The notes beneath the pieces were generated by a model. The model saw nothing but the letters and a program-made list of their open reading frames with translations. It was not told the DNA's origin and ran no database searches. Shown here one piece after another: positions 11,611-22,289 of a stretch of DNA of 64,000 bases (the first letter of the stretch is position 1; the number at the start of each line of letters is the position of its first letter). Made by a program: the position numbers and the translations under genes. Source of the stretch: Forficula auricularia (taxonomy: Eukaryota > Arthropoda > Insecta > Dermaptera > Forficulidae); the NCBI GenBank assembly GCA_024734495.1, contig JALMQS010000066.1, positions 5,920,280-5,984,279 on the forward strand, written 5' to 3'.

Positions 11611-12224
11611 CCACCCTCACTCTGTCCTCAATTGAGATGGAGCTACTAAATGTTCAATGTTCCGACAAACTCAATTATAATCGAATGCATTACCGATAAT
11701 GCTCTTCTTCTTTTTTTTGGTAAAAAGGAAAGTTAATCGGGATATGAGAAGATCGTTAAGGGGTGGTTAACGACCAAAACTTGGTCAATTCATTTAGTGC
11801 ATTATTTAATGATAGAAAAAGATTCGAAGACAGCAAATGTGACTTTTTCCGGAAGGAGAAAAGAATGAAGGGAGGAAGTGCACACGACACCTATACCTCC
11901 AATTATTACACAGATCTGGGGTGAATTAAACACACTATCTTGATTTTACAAGGCAGCTACTTTCCTTCTATTTTCATACAATTTTATTTCCATTATCTCA
12001 AAAAAAAATCCTCTACTATTAAAGCGCATTTGTCCCTGCCTTTGTATGTATCTAGCTAGCGAAGCGAGAGCCGCTAGAGAACGAGCTAAAGGCAACGAAG
12101 CTTATCTCTGCACTAGGCCGCTTCTGGGAGTAACACCACCTCCGCGTGGTCTAGCTGGATATCCGTACCTTTCGGAGAACTAAGAGTGTTACCCTTGGCG
12201 AAGAACGCACTGTTGCCATCTCGG

Positions 12225-12790
12225 CATATATAGAAATATTTCTATGTCCTTAGTACATCTGGAAAATGCACTGGATATGCTATATTATGTCATTAGACAT
12301 ATATAGTCCCATGGACTATCCTTTTAGTATATCTGGTGGGCCAAGAGGTGCTATGTTATGCCGGCAACAGGATGCAGCAGCTGCTGCATCAAAATTAACT
12401 ATGGTGAACAAATCTCTTGAATTTATCTGATAAATTCTAAAAGAGATAAAATGCTATGATATTACATTAGAAATATCATAAACACGATTGTTTCTACAAA
12501 TCCTACTACATCGACTCTGTCGATTAATGAACATACAAATTTATGAATATATCACTCTGAAATGATGATGATATCATATTGTATAAGCAATTATGCAAGA
12601 ATGCATGTATTGGAATAGTGACTTACACATCTCGACATATATAGAATTTCTTCTATCTTTTTAGTATATTTCGGTTGATCCTGCCAGATATGCTATTTTA
12701 TGTCTATGACATATATAGTAAGAGATACTCTATCCTTTTAGTATATTCAGAAGCAGCTGCTCTGGATATGCTTCATTATGCCGAGATGTT
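12225..12790 (+). repeat. internal Helitron repeats with ATATATAG/TAGTATAT blocks
   Basis: Blocks of the form GACATATATAG, a short hairpin, TCCTTTTAGTATAT and GGATATGCT..TTATG recur at about 12230, 12295, 12635, 12705 and 12765. They enclose the rRNA-like fragment at 12672. Function unknown. Confidence 0.5.
12672..12694 (+). other. fragment resembling the 5' end of 18S rRNA
   Basis: CGGTTGATCCTGCCAG followed directly by ATATGCT matches the universal start of small-subunit rRNA (GGTTGATCCTGCCAG..ATATGCT), lacking the five bases in between. No further rRNA follows, so this is not an rRNA gene but a captured or coincidental fragment. Confidence 0.45.
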
Positions 12791-13263
12791 GGTGGCTTGA
12801 ACCAAATACGCCGGCGCTGCGGGCTTTGGCCTGGTTGAGTGGTGCGTGCGGCCGGGCTGATCAATGGCACAGCAGTAAGCCAAAATACCGTACGGTATTA
12901 AATACTTATCTTAAGTACATAACTCACGGCGCATGGTTTGATGGTGGCCATGCAGATTGATAAGCATAAATAAGCTGTCATTCTTTGATGATAATTATAA
13001 CTATTTCATAAGACAGTAAACAGTAAACAGTACTAACTGTAACCAGCAGTTGAGGGCGCTGCTGGAAATTTGCTTATCAATATGAATAATTCATAACTGC
13101 CGATGAGAATCACCAGTATATGGTGATGGCTACAAAAGCTGGCCATGATTGATTCCGTGACTAGCTCATCGGCTTCCACGCTCGGAGCACCGCGGTGTCC
13201 ACGTACTCAGGAAGTGACAAACCTGCAAGCCGAAATTGGTGTTGCTCTGGCATTATGCTTGCT

Positions 13264-13583
13264 AATCAGTGCGAGCGGGGGACGTACGTGTATTGTACCC
13301 GCTCGCATGCCATGGCCGTGGTCATGACAAGGGAGATGACTAACCCTCTGATTTAAAATGGTCCAGCGGCACATCTGACGGTGGTGCAGATTGGGTTTGG
13401 CGATCCCACGCTGAGTGTAAGCCAATCAGTGCGAGCGGGGGACGTACGTGTATTGTACCCGCTCGCATGCCATGACCGTGGTCATGACAAGGGAGATGAC
13501 TAACCCTCTGATTTAAAATGGTCCAGCGGCACATCTGACGGTGGTTCAGATTGGGCTTGGCTAACCCACGCTGAGTGTATGCC
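13264..13583 (+). repeat. 160-bp tandem duplication inside the Helitron
   Basis: AATCAGTGCGAGCGGGGG begins both units (13264 and 13424), and the 160-bp units are nearly identical. The two near-identical minus-strand frames here are artefacts of this duplication. Confidence 0.85.
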
Positions 13584-13789
13584 AAAACGGTAAACACACC
13601 TAAAGTGGTCTGCGGCTGCCATTCAATTGGTGTCTTACGGGCCCCTTTAGAATGAAGGTCTGGCGCCCTTTACCGTAGTGAATGCCAATCTGTGCCACTT
13701 GACTGTGGTATGCATGGTTGATATCATGTAGTCCGAATAGCTGCATGGTTATATATCATGTAGAAGAAGTTGTCGACTTCCAGATTTAA

Positions 13790-14230
13790 CAGACAAACCT
13801 GGGTTGGCACAAAAGGTGACGAACCGTTGGCCAAGCGGACAATCGGTTCACGAACTTAGGCTGGAGATTTTGAATCTTACATCCTAAAAGCTGTAACACA
13901 GTGGGTTTGCTTTGTACACATAACAAATAGAGGTATAGGCAGAAAGCCGCCTGGAATGGAATAAAAGGTGGCGAGTCGTTTGCCAAACGACAACCGGTCG
14001 CGGACCTGGGCTGAAGATTTTGAATCTTCAAATCCTACTGGTTGTTTTTACAGCGGGCGTGAACCGCATTGGACGCTTTGTGAGCGCTTGACTACCATCG
14101 TTTCGGAGCTTGCTTGGCGAACAATGCTTCTGATTATGTAAAAACGAAGCATTCGTCTACTTGGCTGTTTGCAGCAGGTGTGAGCCGGCTTGGACGATTT
14201 GCAAGCGGTTTGTCAGGTGTATGTGATGTT
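13790..14230 (+). repeat. diverged internal repeats in the Helitron
   Basis: GGAGATTTTGAATCTTACATCC and GAAGATTTTGAATCTTCAAATCC mark two diverged units about 150 bp apart. GTGAACCGCATTGGACG and GTGAGCCGGCTTGGACG mark another pair about 120 bp apart. Confidence 0.6.
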
Positions 14231-15150
14231 GCAATCACATCAGGTAAACCAACCGCACATACAGTCGATCACGTACTGGGACTGTGGGAAGAGAGTCCGA
14301 ATCTGAAGAGGTGGAGCATGGAAAGTCATGTGCAAGAGAAACCTCGAACAACCATACCAAAGGTTGTTGAAAACTAATGGTGCCATGGGGAATGGAGAAA
14401 GCCCTAGGGACGAAAGTTCCTAGCTCCATTCGACTGAGGTTGGTCTCGTGGTGGCACAAGGTTTTGTCTAGATAGCTGTTGTTAACTCGCCAGCTGTTGA
14501 TAGCTTCAACACTCGCGAGGGTGGAATATACGCCCGCTATATTTCACGTATACCCCGTGTATACAAAAATACCTTGATTGATACCATTCGTGGTTCTTCA
14601 GGGTCACATACGATACGAGAGTATGTATGCGCTGGTTGCGAGTGCGTGTGAAGGCCCGTTTCGCTATAGACACCACTTTAAACAATTCAGTGCGTCATTG
14701 CGCTGTCGGATCTACTTTGTATGTATCTATGTCTATCCCCCAACAAAAACAGTCGTCATGGTTACCAATTTATATGAAATTATCTATATATAAAATTAAG
14801 GTTTTGTCTGTACATTGGGATGGTGGTGTGGGTGGGGGTGCTGGGTGGGTTTCGGGGTGGGTTCGAGGAGTGGGGGTCCAGGGGGTGAATCCCTGGCTAA
14901 CAAGAGGGCCGCCGAAGGCGGGCGCTTGCAGCTAGTATTATTATAATTAAATACAATGATAGTGAAACATTTTTTTTTGAATAAGAAAAATTGAATATCC
15001 AATAAATCTACTTTATTCGATCCTATCCTTGGACTGCCTTTCCATCACTCATCGATTAAAATTTCTACCAGTCCACCTTTCTCCGAAGATAAGATTTCTA
15101 CTAATAAGTAGGTTATAATGAAATGCAGTTCATAAATTATTTAAATGTTA

Positions 15151-15206
15151 TTCAATTTCCGACGTTTCGGAGACATTTTTTCTCTCCTTCTTCAGGATAT
15201 TGAATA
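15151..15206 (-). ncRNA. hammerhead ribozyme, ACGT stem III
   Basis: The minus strand reads ATTCAATATCC, CTGAAGA, GGAGA...TCTCC, then GAAACGTC and GGAAATTGAAT. The two outer strands pair over 10 of 11 positions as stem I. Stem III is the 4-bp self-complementary ACGT, so a dimeric active form is expected. An extra A separates CUGAAGA from stem II. Confidence 0.8.
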
Positions 15207-15330
15207 GTTATTGATGGATGAGTATAACACGGTTCCCATTTGTCTCTCCTTTCAGTGATAGCAACAATATTACAATATTTTCCAACATTATACCATAAGT
15301 GTACTTAGTTATACTCACCCATCAATTACT

Positions 15331-15387
15331 ATTCAATACCCTGAAGAAGGAGAGAAAAAATGTCTCCGAAACGTCGGAAATTGAATA
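15331..15387 (+). ncRNA. hammerhead ribozyme, ACGT stem III
   Basis: Mirror copy of the preceding one: ATTCAATACC, CTGAAGA, GGAGA...TCTCC stem II, GAAACGTC, GGAAATTGAAT. The predicted cleavage site follows GTC. All conserved core boxes are present. Confidence 0.8.
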
Positions 15388-15597
15388 AAATTTAAATAAT
15401 TTATGGACTTCCTTTCATTATAACCTACTTATTTCGCTTACCAGTCCGTCTTTCTAAGAAAATAAATTAAATTAAATTTCTACTAATATATTATAAAAAA
15501 ATATTGTATTTTCCAAAATTCAATTATCATCATAAGTATTTAATAAGGAGAAAAAATTTAAAGGTCAAGAATGTTATTCGATATGCTTAATTTCATG

Positions 15598-15660
15598 TCA
15601 GATGTGGCCATTTCCTCGGGAGTTGAACCCGAGTTAGTTGGCTAACTCCTAATATATTAT
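15598..15660 (-). mobile_element. degenerate tRNA-derived SINE-like copy
   Basis: On the minus strand ACTCGGGTTCAACTCCCGAGG is a B-box-like core shared with the dispersed family at 2574, 2980, 30225 and 62870. Confidence 0.4.
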
Positions 15661-16350
15661 GTGTTAATCGAAATATTAATTCAAAGAAATTCGTAGCTTT
15701 TTAGATTTAAGCTAAACAGTTTAGAGGAGTGGTTCCCAACCTTTTCTAGGGTGCAGAACACTTTTGTGAGCAATTTTCGTTAGTGGAACATTAATTTAAG
15801 TTAATAAGAAATTTGCAAGCTTGTCATAAGTTATTTTATTAGAATTGGGAAGTTATAATTTAAAATCACTACTTATAATTAGAGGTATTATTAACTCTAT
15901 TTTTGAGACAGATAAATGCAATTTTGCAACATTCTGGTAAAATGTGTGACTCGTCTATGGTATGTGCTTGTTCTTTCATAGCTACTAATTCTGCGATTTT
16001 TAATGATATTATTTGAGATTTATCTGATAATTTCACAATTATATTGAAATAGGTTGCTTGTTTGTTTTTCGTAATTAAAAGTCTATCAAAATAATCTCTG
16101 GTGTGGTTGTAAGATTTTCATTCTTAGTAGTAAAATGTCGTTTTAACTTTATAGGAACCATTCCATTGCACTATAAAGCAGCGTTTAAATCCACATACAC
16201 ACAATCTTTATCGTCTGTCCATGAAAATCCGTAATTCATATAAATATATTCTTCCATATAGTGACGATTAATTTTACGTTTTTTTAACAACAAGACTAGT
16301 AGCCTCTTAATTCTTATCGTTATCGCTTGAACTTGTATCATAATATTATT

Positions 16351-17030
16351 ACTTTACCATACAGGGTATGGTCAAATATTGTAATCGTGCATGAAAAAAG
16401 TTGTTTTTTCCATCTTTTTTCCGAAATATCTCAAAAACGGCAGAAAGTATTTTGATTAAAAAAATTGAGCCAAACCATGGTATTTCGCTCTACAAAAAAG
16501 CTCTAATAAGTGAACATCAAAAAAATTACGTTTTTCGAGATAATAATTGTTTTGTCAACATGTCTGTTAGTAAGTCTGTCTGGTTGTCAGTTAGTTGGTC
16601 TATGCGTTACCAAATTTTTGTGGACGAGCTAGCTCTAAAAACTAGTGTGAATTTCGAAACCAAATTTCACACGTAGTTTTGGTCCATTGAGATTAAGAGC
16701 TGATTAGATTTTGGTGCACATCGACCCAAAATTAAAGGGGGTGGAGGGGGGTTAAAAATTAAAAACCTATGCCATTTGAGCAAACTCAACCAAATTTTGT
16801 ATACATAATCAGTGGGATCACAGAAGTCTAAAAATGCAAAAACTAACCGCCCAAAATGAGGGGGGGGTGTAGAGTCAAAAAATGAAAATCTTGGCCATTT
16901 ACCAAACTCAAACAAATTTTGTATACATAATTCGGGCCCTCAGAAGTCTAAAAATGCAAAAACCAACCCCCCCCCCTACATGAATATAAATAATTTTATT
17001 AAATATTAAATATAAGTGAGGGGCCAGGTT
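16351..17030 (+). repeat. dispersed repeat R4, long copy
   Basis: It begins TTTACCATACAGGGTATGGTC and continues through CTCTACAAAAAAGCTCTAATAAG, GTGGACGAGCTAGCTC and CACACGTAGTTTTGGTCCATTG. It ends in a duplicated block of about 118 bp that contains TTTGTATACATAAT and CAGAAGTCTAAAAATGCAAAAAC. An almost co-linear inverted copy lies at 34935-35552. The proline-rich frames on the minus strand are by-products of G/C runs. Confidence 0.75.
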
Positions 17031-17039
17031 GTATGGTAA

Positions 17040-19060
17040 AGTCAAGTGGATGGCCACATCAGAACACGTCACCTTATTTTTCTTTACGATCAATCTATCC
17101 ATCATTTTTAGGGGTACAAAATTAAACTATAATTATGTAATGTATAATAATATATCTATATTAATTTACATACCTACGATTGTTTATTAATATTCACGAG
17201 CGAATTTAACTGCGTACCGGAAATTAAATTAATTAATAAAAAAATACAGTAAAATTGTAGAAGTAATGTTGTTTTGATTTTATTTGTTAAAAGATGTTTT
17301 TTTGAAAAATTCGTTTTTATTATTTTTTTGAGATTATCTTTTTGTAAACTTTAATTGGAAATAATTAAAAATAAAAATAAAAAAAATATAAGTTTTTTTA
17401 TGAAAATTTTCTGATTTCAACTTTTTGATATACAGTATTACCTTTAGTCCAGTCAACGAATGGATTATAGAAAACATTCAAGAGGGTAGAATTTTTTTAA
17501 GGAATGTGTTTGGAATAGTTAGGAGGTAAAAATACTAAAATCTCTCAGTCCTAGCTACTTGGCTTAGAAGTGGAGGGGGGGGGGATGTCACGTTTTTTGT
17601 TTTTTCAGTTATATCTCATAAACGGTGGGTCGTAGGAAAATAATTAAAAGCTTATAAGAAGGCGTAATTTCGGGACTTAATCAGGTCGCGGGCCGTAGGT
17701 AAGAAATAAGTAGGTAGTAGTGAATAAAATAGAGATAAAAATTTACACATATTTTTATTTAATAATTATAATACTTAGCATAATCAAACATAAAAAGCAA
17801 ATTAACAAAAAAAAAAAAAAAAAAAAAAACGTGGAAAAATCAAATGAAAATTAATGAGAGACTTGAGTTTGAAGCTGAGACACAAGATGATCAATTGGGG
17901 TCAATATGACTAGTACATAGGCGCAAAGTGTTTTCAAAATTAACATATGAAAGCCGAGTAAGATGCTTATTTTTATTAATTTTCATGATTGAAAAATGCT
18001 TTTGACATTTATACTTGCTTCCGAATGTGCAAATTATTTTTTGTGCGAAAACTCAGCTGTGGATACTTTTCTTCAGAAAGGTATGTTCTGTAAAATTCGC
18101 TTAGTTCCACATCATCAAATTTAGACTTCAAATATGAGTCTTCTTGAAGCTCGATCAACTCCATTTGTAGGTGAAGCGGAGCATCTTACATTCACTTACA
18201 AGGATTTGCAAAAATATTGAAAGTGCTATGCATATTCTTAAAATCGGAAAACCGACCTGTGGCGTTCCACTGCGTACGCTTAATAATATTATTTATCGAT
18301 TTTAGTCTTTATGATTCGAAGAATACAGTTTTAGGTTGGTTGACAAATACAAAGTAATTACAAATAAACTATGTGTGCTAAATCTTTAATTTTTTTGCAC
18401 TTTATTTGAAATTTCTGAATCTCTCGAGGGCCGGATTGAAGCTGGTGGAGGGCCGGGGGTTGCCCATATATATAGTTTAAATAAAGGTGGTTGAGTGTTT
18501 CGAATCTTGAATTTCTTTTCGAAGGGCAATGGAAAGACTTTTTCAAATTGAATTTGAGAGAGTTCAAGTTGCCGATAGAAATAGATTTAAATTTTCTAAG
18601 AAAATCACAAGAGGATGTTACCTATTAGATACGATGAGACGGATTATTTTTTATTATGTCAGAGAGGGTTATTTTTTTACCCCTTCGAGAATTGTACCGT
18701 ATCGATGTAATTTTCATGAAATTAAGACCTCAGTAGGTCGATCAATCTTGCTTTATTGTAAATAGTTTATTATATTCAAATTTATTAGTAGAACAGCTTT
18801 ACTCTTTAGTGAGCTGGCTAGTTTACTTTTCCCTCGATTATAACTGCAAAATTTACAGAGAGCATACCGAGATTTGAAAAGGTTTTCAACATTTTCCTTT
18901 AGTTTTTTTTGAAATTAATATATTCGACTAGTAGAATTAACGTGGCTTAAAAATTATTATAGGTGTCGAAAATATATTATCAAAACGTTTATTAGGATTG
19001 CAATGCTTTGTAGATTATTTAATCTAATTAATTAACATTGTCTTAAATATGTGTAATTTG
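17040..19060. other. AT-rich sequence
   Basis: A 24-base poly(A) run lies near 17807-17830. A degenerate SINE-like B box on the minus strand is near 18690. No other supported feature. Confidence 0.4.
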
Positions 19061-19200
19061 GAATGGTCAATTGCGCCCTCCCTCCCCTCCTCCCTCTTTG
19101 TACTATTCCCCGCCCCTCCGCTGGGCCACAGGCGGTCGCCAGTAACTCGGTGCGCTACCCACGTCACGCGTCCTAGTGCCTCGAATTAAATATTCACCTG
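19060..19200. other. GC-rich island of unknown origin
   Basis: About 140 bases of pyrimidine-rich then GC-rich sequence (including GCCACAGGCGGTCGCC and CCACGTCACGCG) stand out in an AT-rich setting. It could be a fragment of a repetitive element; no frame or RNA signature is convincing. Confidence 0.35.
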
Positions 19201-19404
19201 GCTATTTCCGGTAAATATCACAATATAATTAGCTCCAAATTAACCATAAATCCTTCCTACTAAGTGAATATAATTTTTTTTAATATAAAGAATTTCGGTG
19301 AAATATTACGTTTAGCTATTTTTTAATCCTCGTGATTTTCTAGTTCATACTGGCTTATTTTTAAAACTCTTAAATAGAATAAATTCATATAGAAATATTT
19401 TTAT

Positions 19405-19620
19405 ATTATACAGGCAATGGTGAAGTATATTAATTGTGCAAGACAAAGGTGTTGTTTTTACGGTCTTTCGGCTTACAACAAAATCTTGTTTAGTTAGCAT
19501 CGAAAAATTTATATTTTTAAAGATATTAATTATTTTGTTAAAATGCCTGTGTCTGTCTCTGTGTATGTGTGTATATGTGTGACCAAATTTTATGAACACT
19601 CCTAACTCAAAAACAAAATA
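19405..19620 (+). repeat. degraded R4 copy with (TG)n tract
   Basis: GGCAATGGTGAAGTATATTAATTGTGCA resembles the R4 start. It is followed by a GTCTGTCTCTGTGTATGTGTG-type tract and ACCAAATTTTATGAACA, as in the longer copies. Confidence 0.4.
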
Positions 19621-21710
19621 ATGAAGGCATTCAAAACGAAATTTTAACTTTTTTCTTTAATTTTTCTAAAAGTTTATAAATCGATTAACCTAAATTGTTA
19701 GTTGTTATTATTAATATTATTTTTATTAATTATTTAAAATAATTTTCAATTGATTTAAATTATTAAAATATTACTTATTTTTAGAGTGAATTTGGATCCA
19801 TATAACCTCGGACATCCCTATAAATTATAAAATTATTTTTTGATTTTAATTTTAATAATTGATATTTTATTACTAGGTACGGCCTGGGAGGCAACCGAAT
19901 CGCTTGCCTGCTAGTTGGCTCTAATATTGAATTCAAGCAAAATAATGTATAATATCTATATTTCTTGCTTAAATATGTTTGAAACATATCAAACATGATT
20001 TTTTTGCCTGCCTGCATGTGTGTGTGTAACTCAAGAACGAAAAGTTTTAGAAAGTTCTTTCTTCTAGCATATTGTGTATATTTTCTAAGCAGAAATTTTG
20101 ATCTCTCTAGTTTTAGAACTTCAATTTCAAAAATGTAGATAAAAATGATATTTTTAATTATATAATTTAGATTTTAAGTCGATGTGATAATGTATAGTCA
20201 TAAATTAACAATTTATATTTAAGTTTATTATTTGCCGTCTCTAGCGTTCCTAGTCTTGGAAAAGTTTTGACTTTTTATATTAAATAATATATGTGCTGGT
20301 GATCGATTCATTAATTACAATTTGATCAAGGAAAATGACTAAAAAGTCCACGGATAGAATAATCTATCTTTCTTTCGAGCTATTACACAGCAAGGATGGC
20401 AATACCAGTCCAGACTTGTTTCAGACCATTAGAGATTGGTTTCTTAATTTCTAATATTCTAGGAATGGCCTCTTGCCTTTGGAACTTGGACCAAAATAAT
20501 GCTCGTTATAAAACGATTGTTTCTTTTTAAATCCCGAAAATCAGCATTTCAATAAATCTTTAATATGCTTAAAGCTAAAATTAGTATTATTAAAATAATA
20601 TAAAAAGGCAAATTTTGAAGTGTACTATAAGCAAATATTCAGCTCAAAATTTGAGAAATTTGAAACTTTTATCAAAAAATTAATCTAAAATAAAAAATAA
20701 AATAAATTTTTTTTTGATCATTATACTAAATTAATCAATTAGGCACAATAGAAATAAATCTTTAACATTCTAAATTTTTGAAAATATTCAATAAATAGAC
20801 AAATCTTTTAATTTTTTTTCCACTCAAATCTAATTAGCTAATTACTCAATGAAAATATGTATACTAAATACTTGCTTTAATCAAAAGTCTTTATATAACG
20901 GAATTTCCCTTTACTTTACCATATATATTTAATTATTATTAATTTTAATAGGAATTAAAGTGTTTTCAGATTAGAATAATTTTCTTTCCATATGTGGTTT
21001 TTACGAATAAATTGATAATATTTGATAAAATAGTATTTTTGCAATTATTTATTTTTTTATTCTTTTAATATTAATTTTTCAAAAATTTGATAATCATTAT
21101 CGCAATATTGGAAAGAAAATGTTTTCATCAGAGTATAGAATTATTCTTTTTTACTTGAAATATAAAATTATCGATTTCAGGGAATTTGAACCGATCGCTG
21201 TTTACACAGATACACACACAACACATTCTTAATTTCCTCCAAAATATCAAATCATTTATTCACTTTTTATTAGAATCTTGACTTTCTAACTGATTTAATA
21301 TAAAATTCATATTAAAAAAAATTAAATCTTAAATATAGGTACGCATTATTTATTCAAAACTTTTTATCTTAAATAATTTCAAGAGTATCTATAATTATTT
21401 GATTTGAATTAAAAAAATTAATTAAAATTTAATTTTTTAAATATATCATGGCTTTAATTTTTTTTAACGCTCACGGATCGTCTATTCTATAATTTTAAAT
21501 GTGTTAAATTGAAAGATTTTTGTAGAATATTCTAGATCTACAGATACAAGTCTATTTATTAATTGATTTTTTTTTCTAGTAAATTGTCGACTCGAGTGCT
21601 GGATTTATTTCTCCCTACGTAGTCCACTGCGAGGAGGATTCTTAATTCGGCCCGCGAGGTATGTATCTAGATATTTAACATACTAATTGAATTTTCTAAT
21701 TAAGTTTTCC
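19620..21710. other. AT-rich sequence without recognised features
   Basis: Only very short frames and homopolymer-rich sequence were seen. Confidence 0.45.
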
Positions 21711-21717
21711 ATTAGAT

Positions 21718-22280
21718 CAGCGCTTCTTAAACATTTTTATTCGTGACCCCAGATTGTATATCTATATGGAAATAACAAACATTTTTACTAGTGAATCATA
21801 AAGCAATTTATTTTAAAGCTAATCTTTGTTAAGCATACCTATTATAATGATTATATAATTTATTAAAACTACATATTAAATTTAAATATTAATAAAATAA
21901 ATGTGCTTGTTTTTTACTAGAAAAAGAATCAAATCTTGGTTGAATATTTAATACTCTATGGGAATTAGACCAACTTCAATATTTTTCAAATTTGATTCGT
22001 ATTTTTATTTTATAATCCTGAGAAAGTCATTCATCATAAATACCTTAGTACAAAATGGCAAAAATACATTTAAGGCCATTTCAGAAATTGGAAATTCTGC
22101 CCTAATCCCAAGCCAAAATTCATTCAATGATGTACCTCGATTAATTTTTTTGAATTAATTTTTGGTCACTGCCCATTATAATTCTTTCATTGCCATTGAC
22201 GTTTTATGTTTTTGCGATCGCAAAATTTAGTTACATTACCCAAAATGAGGTCGCAAACCATCATAGTTTAAGAAGTACTG
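21718..22280. mobile_element. non-autonomous hAT element with 8-bp TSD
   Basis: Ends CAGCGCTTCTTAAAC and GTTTAAGAAGTACTG form inverted repeats. Both have adjacent GACCCC/GAGGTC blocks. The flanks CATTAGAT and CATTAAAT match at 7 of 8 positions. The 66-codon plus-strand frame inside shows no recognised domain. Confidence 0.8.
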
Positions 22281-22289
22281 CATTAAATC

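Larger units (their letters stand above)
12009..14935 (+). mobile_element. non-autonomous Helitron, about 2.9 kb
   Basis: The 5' end is A|TCCTCTACTATTAAAGC. The 3' end is CTAG|T, preceded 10 bases upstream by a CCGCC-GAA-GGCGG hairpin (14909-14921). TC at the start, a short hairpin then CTRR at the end, and insertion between A and T are Helitron hallmarks. The element is GC-rich against its surroundings, contains several internal direct repeats, and encodes no Rep/helicase that I can see. A search with the first and last 30 bases for other copies would settle the ends. Confidence 0.7.
15106..15431. mobile_element. inverted dimer with two intact-looking hammerheads
   Basis: The left arm starts AAGTAGGTTATAATG and the right arm ends CATTATAACCTACTT. 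Both contain CATAAATTATTTAAAT and a hammerhead, mirrored around a centre near 15270. No coding sequence is retained. Confidence 0.8.

Noticed and set aside
12672..12694. An 18S rRNA gene
   Set aside because: Only the first few conserved blocks are present, with an internal gap and no further rRNA. At most a captured fragment.
13207..13597. Two near-identical minus-strand frames of 72 and 85 codons
   Set aside because: They are a consequence of the 160-bp tandem duplication within the Helitron; no domain and no codon-bias evidence.
14114..14459. Frames in the 3' half of the Helitron (87 and 74 codons)
   Set aside because: They overlap on opposite strands, lack Rep or helicase motifs, and overlap internal repeats.
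16667..17105. Proline-rich minus-strand frames
   Set aside because: They arise from G/C homopolymer runs within the R4 repeat, and the inverted copy at 34.9 kb does not preserve them.
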